NCBI RefSeq assembly: GCF_014650455.1
Contig: NZ_BMUZ01000001.1
Location: 744,001-808,000, forward strand
Origin: Streptomyces xanthochromogenes
GTDB taxonomy: Bacteria > Actinomycetota > Actinomycetes > Streptomycetales > Streptomycetaceae
Length of the DNA stretch: 64,000 bases
Direction: 5' to 3'
The notes under the pieces are model-generated. The model worked only from the letters and a program-made list of their open reading frames with translations. It was not told the origin of the DNA and made no database searches. The translations under genes were made by a program, and so were the position numbers. Numbering within the stretch: the first letter of the stretch is position 1; every line of letters starts with the position of its first letter. Shown one piece after another: positions 62,899 to 64,000 of the stretch.

Positions 62899-63475
62899 GG
62901 CAGGGGGCTGTCAGGTAGCGCTGGACCGTGGGGGCCAGCCAGGCGATGACGTCCTCGCGGGACATCGCGACCGCGGGCTGGAAGCGCAGCACATAGCGCG
63001 CTATCGCCATGCCCAGGATCTGCGAGGAGACCAGCGCCGCCCGGCACGGGGCGTCGTCCGGGTCCGGGCAGACGCCCGCGACGACCGGCACCATCTGCCC
63101 CGTGAACACCGCCTGCACCCGCTCCGCGCCGGCCGCGTTCGTGACGCCCACCCGCAGCAGGGCGGTCAGTACGTCGTCGTCCTCCCAGCGGTCGAGGAAG
63201 TGCGCGACCAGCGCCGCGCCCAAGCCATCGGCGGGCAGCGTGTCCGGCCGCGGCAGGCGCAGGTCGATCTCGGTGGCCGCGGCGAACAGCCCCTCCTTGT
63301 TGCCGTAGTAGCGCATCACCATCGACGGGTCGATCCCCGCGTCCCGGGCGATGGCCCGGATGGTCGCGCGCTCGTAACCGTCCGCCGCGAAACGCTCGCG
63401 CGCGGCATCGAGGATGGCGGCCTTGGTGGCTCCGGAGGTGCGGCGTGGGCCTCCGGCCGGGGCTTCGGTCGTCAT
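62894..63475 (-). CDS. TetR family transcriptional regulator
   Basis: 193 residues. N-terminal helix-turn-helix: AILDAARERFAADGYERATI (about 20-39) with RAIARDAGIDPSMVMRYYGN (about 40-59). The ligand domain follows (DVLTALLRVGVTNAAGAERV). Divergent from a FAD monooxygenase gene; four copies of an inverted repeat lie between, the likely operators. TetR proteins in this arrangement usually sense the substrate of the neighbouring enzyme. Stop at 62894 lies in the repeat array. Confidence 0.92.
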   Translation of the reverse strand: MTTEAPAGGPRRTSGATKAAILDAARERFAADGYERATIRAIARDAGIDPSMVMRYYGNKEGLFAAATEIDLRLPRPDTLPADGLGAALVAHFLDRWEDDDVLTALLRVGVTNAAGAERVQAVFTGQMVPVVAGVCPDPDDAPCRAALVSSQILGMAIARYVLRFQPAVAMSREDVIAWLAPTVQRYLTAPCP

Positions 63476-63476
63476 G

Positions 63477-63575
63477 CCAACGACTGTAGGCCAACAGCTG
63501 TTGACACGCCAGTTCCGGCAGTTCTACATTTGCCAACAAGCGTTGACCAACAACCGTTGGCCAACATTCGTTGAC
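63477..63575. promoter_or_regulatory. Operator array in 14-bp register
   Basis: Four full copies of the consensus CCAACANNCGTTGRC: CCAACAGCTGTTGAC (63491-63505), CCAACAAGCGTTGAC (63533), CCAACAACCGTTGGC (63547), CCAACATTCGTTGAC (63561-63575). A half copy CCAAC is at 63477. All starts lie at multiples of 14 from 63477. Each is an inverted repeat, fitting a TetR dimer. Confidence 0.8.
63501..63529 (+). promoter_or_regulatory. Promoter for the FAD monooxygenase gene
   Basis: TTGACA (63501-63506), 17-base spacer, CTACAT (63524-63529). A strong housekeeping-type promoter; the first operator copy overlaps the -35 box, so repressor binding would block it. Confidence 0.7.
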
Positions 63576-63609
63576 CCGTACGCACGCACTGGCATCGATA
63601 GGGGCAGCC

Positions 63610-64000
63610 ATGAACGACACCCCGCACGCTTCCGGCTCCACCCGCTCCACCCGCTCCACCGACTCCCGCCGCGCCACAAGTCCCACCAGCGCCCTCCGGC
63701 CCGATGAGCCCTTAAGCGTGGCCGCCCACGCGAAGACCGAGGCCGGCGCCGACACCGTGGCCGACGTCCTCGTCGTCGGCGCCGGCCCGACCGGACTGCT
63801 CCTCGCCGGTGACCTGGCCGCCGCGGGCCTGCGCGTCACGCTCGCCGAGCGTCGGCCGCACGGCATCAGCAACATGACGCGCGCCTTCGGCGTCCACGCC
63901 CGCACCTTGGAGATGCTCGACGCGCGCGGCCTGGCCGACGAGTTGATCAAGCGGGGCACGACCGTCGACCACATGGACATGTTCGGCCACATCAACCTCG
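63610..64000 (+). CDS. FAD-dependent monooxygenase (partial)
   Basis: First 130 residues; the gene continues past the right edge. Ser/Thr/Arg-rich first 45 residues, then the Rossmann FAD motif DVLVVGAGPTGLLLAGDLAA (about 52-71) and RAFGVHARTLEMLDARGLAD typical of aromatic/PHBH-type hydroxylases. ATG 63610 follows AGGGGC. Codon 35 is TTA (63712-63714), the rare leucine codon read by the bldA tRNA in Streptomyces; starting at GTG 63718 would avoid it. Probably regulated by the TetR protein next to it. Confidence 0.85.
   Translation, partial: MNDTPHASGSTRSTRSTDSRRATSPTSALRPDEPLSVAAHAKTEAGADTVADVLVVGAGPTGLLLAGDLAAAGLRVTLAERRPHGISNMTRAFGVHARTLEMLDARGLADELIKRGTTVDHMDMFGHINL

Noticed and set aside
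62617-62949. 110-codon plus-strand frame with repeated GLNYRRGRGRA peptides
   Set aside because: It is the translation of the 78-bp tandem repeat and overlaps the TetR gene; no start context or homology.

Overview
The window looks like chromosomal core DNA of a Streptomyces or close relative. Base composition is very high in G+C, many starts are GTG, four-base start/stop overlaps are common, and the gene content is typical: a 14-subunit nuo operon, futalosine-pathway menaquinone genes, a CspA-type cold shock protein, Lrp, AraC, TetR, MarR and GNAT proteins. Species cannot be named from sequence alone.

Layout. 1-13.5 kb (minus strand): NADH-quinone oxidoreductase operon, nuoA to nuoM; nuoM runs off the left edge and nuoN lies outside. 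A Rex-like operator sits in the nuo promoter. 14.2-19.9 kb: secreted NlpC/P60 hydrolase, small membrane protein, geranylgeranyl-reductase-family flavoprotein (probable menaquinone reductase), GNAT, demethylmenaquinone methyltransferase, GH18-like lipoprotein. 19.9-27.1 kb: amidohydrolase-like relic plus mqnC, prepilin peptidase, Ser/Thr kinase, lipoprotein esterase, mqnA, cold shock gene with a hairpin leader. 27.2-35.5 kb: acyl-CoA synthetase, AraC regulator, secreted lipase, ALF-repeat protein with an LAXTG-type anchor, Uma2 nuclease, and a DAACS symporter preceded by a Cys-rich leader peptide. 35.7-42.2 kb: DUF4229 protein, GNAT, mqnE, Lrp, a 41-residue basic protein, and the UbiX/UbiA/UbiD-like trio for late menaquinone steps. 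42.5-50.4 kb: System II cytochrome c maturation (tlpA, ccdA, resB, resC), polysaccharide deacetylase, histidine phosphatase and hemL. 50.7-54.8 kb: conserved hypothetical protein, HTH-Mop regulator, modA and a modB-modC fusion. 54.9-64 kb: ArsR plus P-type ATPase, two GNATs, NmrA-like reductase, Mut7-C RNase, a MarR gene with an apparent frameshift, and a divergent TetR/FAD-monooxygenase pair with an operator array.

Functional theme. The first 50 kb assembles a respiratory chain: complex I, the menaquinone it reduces (MqnA, MqnE, MqnC, prenyltransferase, UbiD/UbiX pair, methyltransferase and a candidate side-chain reductase), heme precursor synthesis (HemL) and cytochrome c assembly. MqnB and MqnD are not in the window. 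The last 15 kb is more accessory: stress and metal genes, regulators, and intergenic DNA dense in minisatellites and dispersed palindromic repeats.

No phage, integrase, transposase, rRNA, tRNA or true CRISPR array was seen. The strongest less-ordinary signals are the Cys-rich leader peptide before the DAACS transporter, the 14-bp-register operator array at 63.5 kb, the one-base repeat slip that breaks the MarR frame, the dispersed repeat with inverted ends, and an orphan type I-E-like CRISPR repeat.
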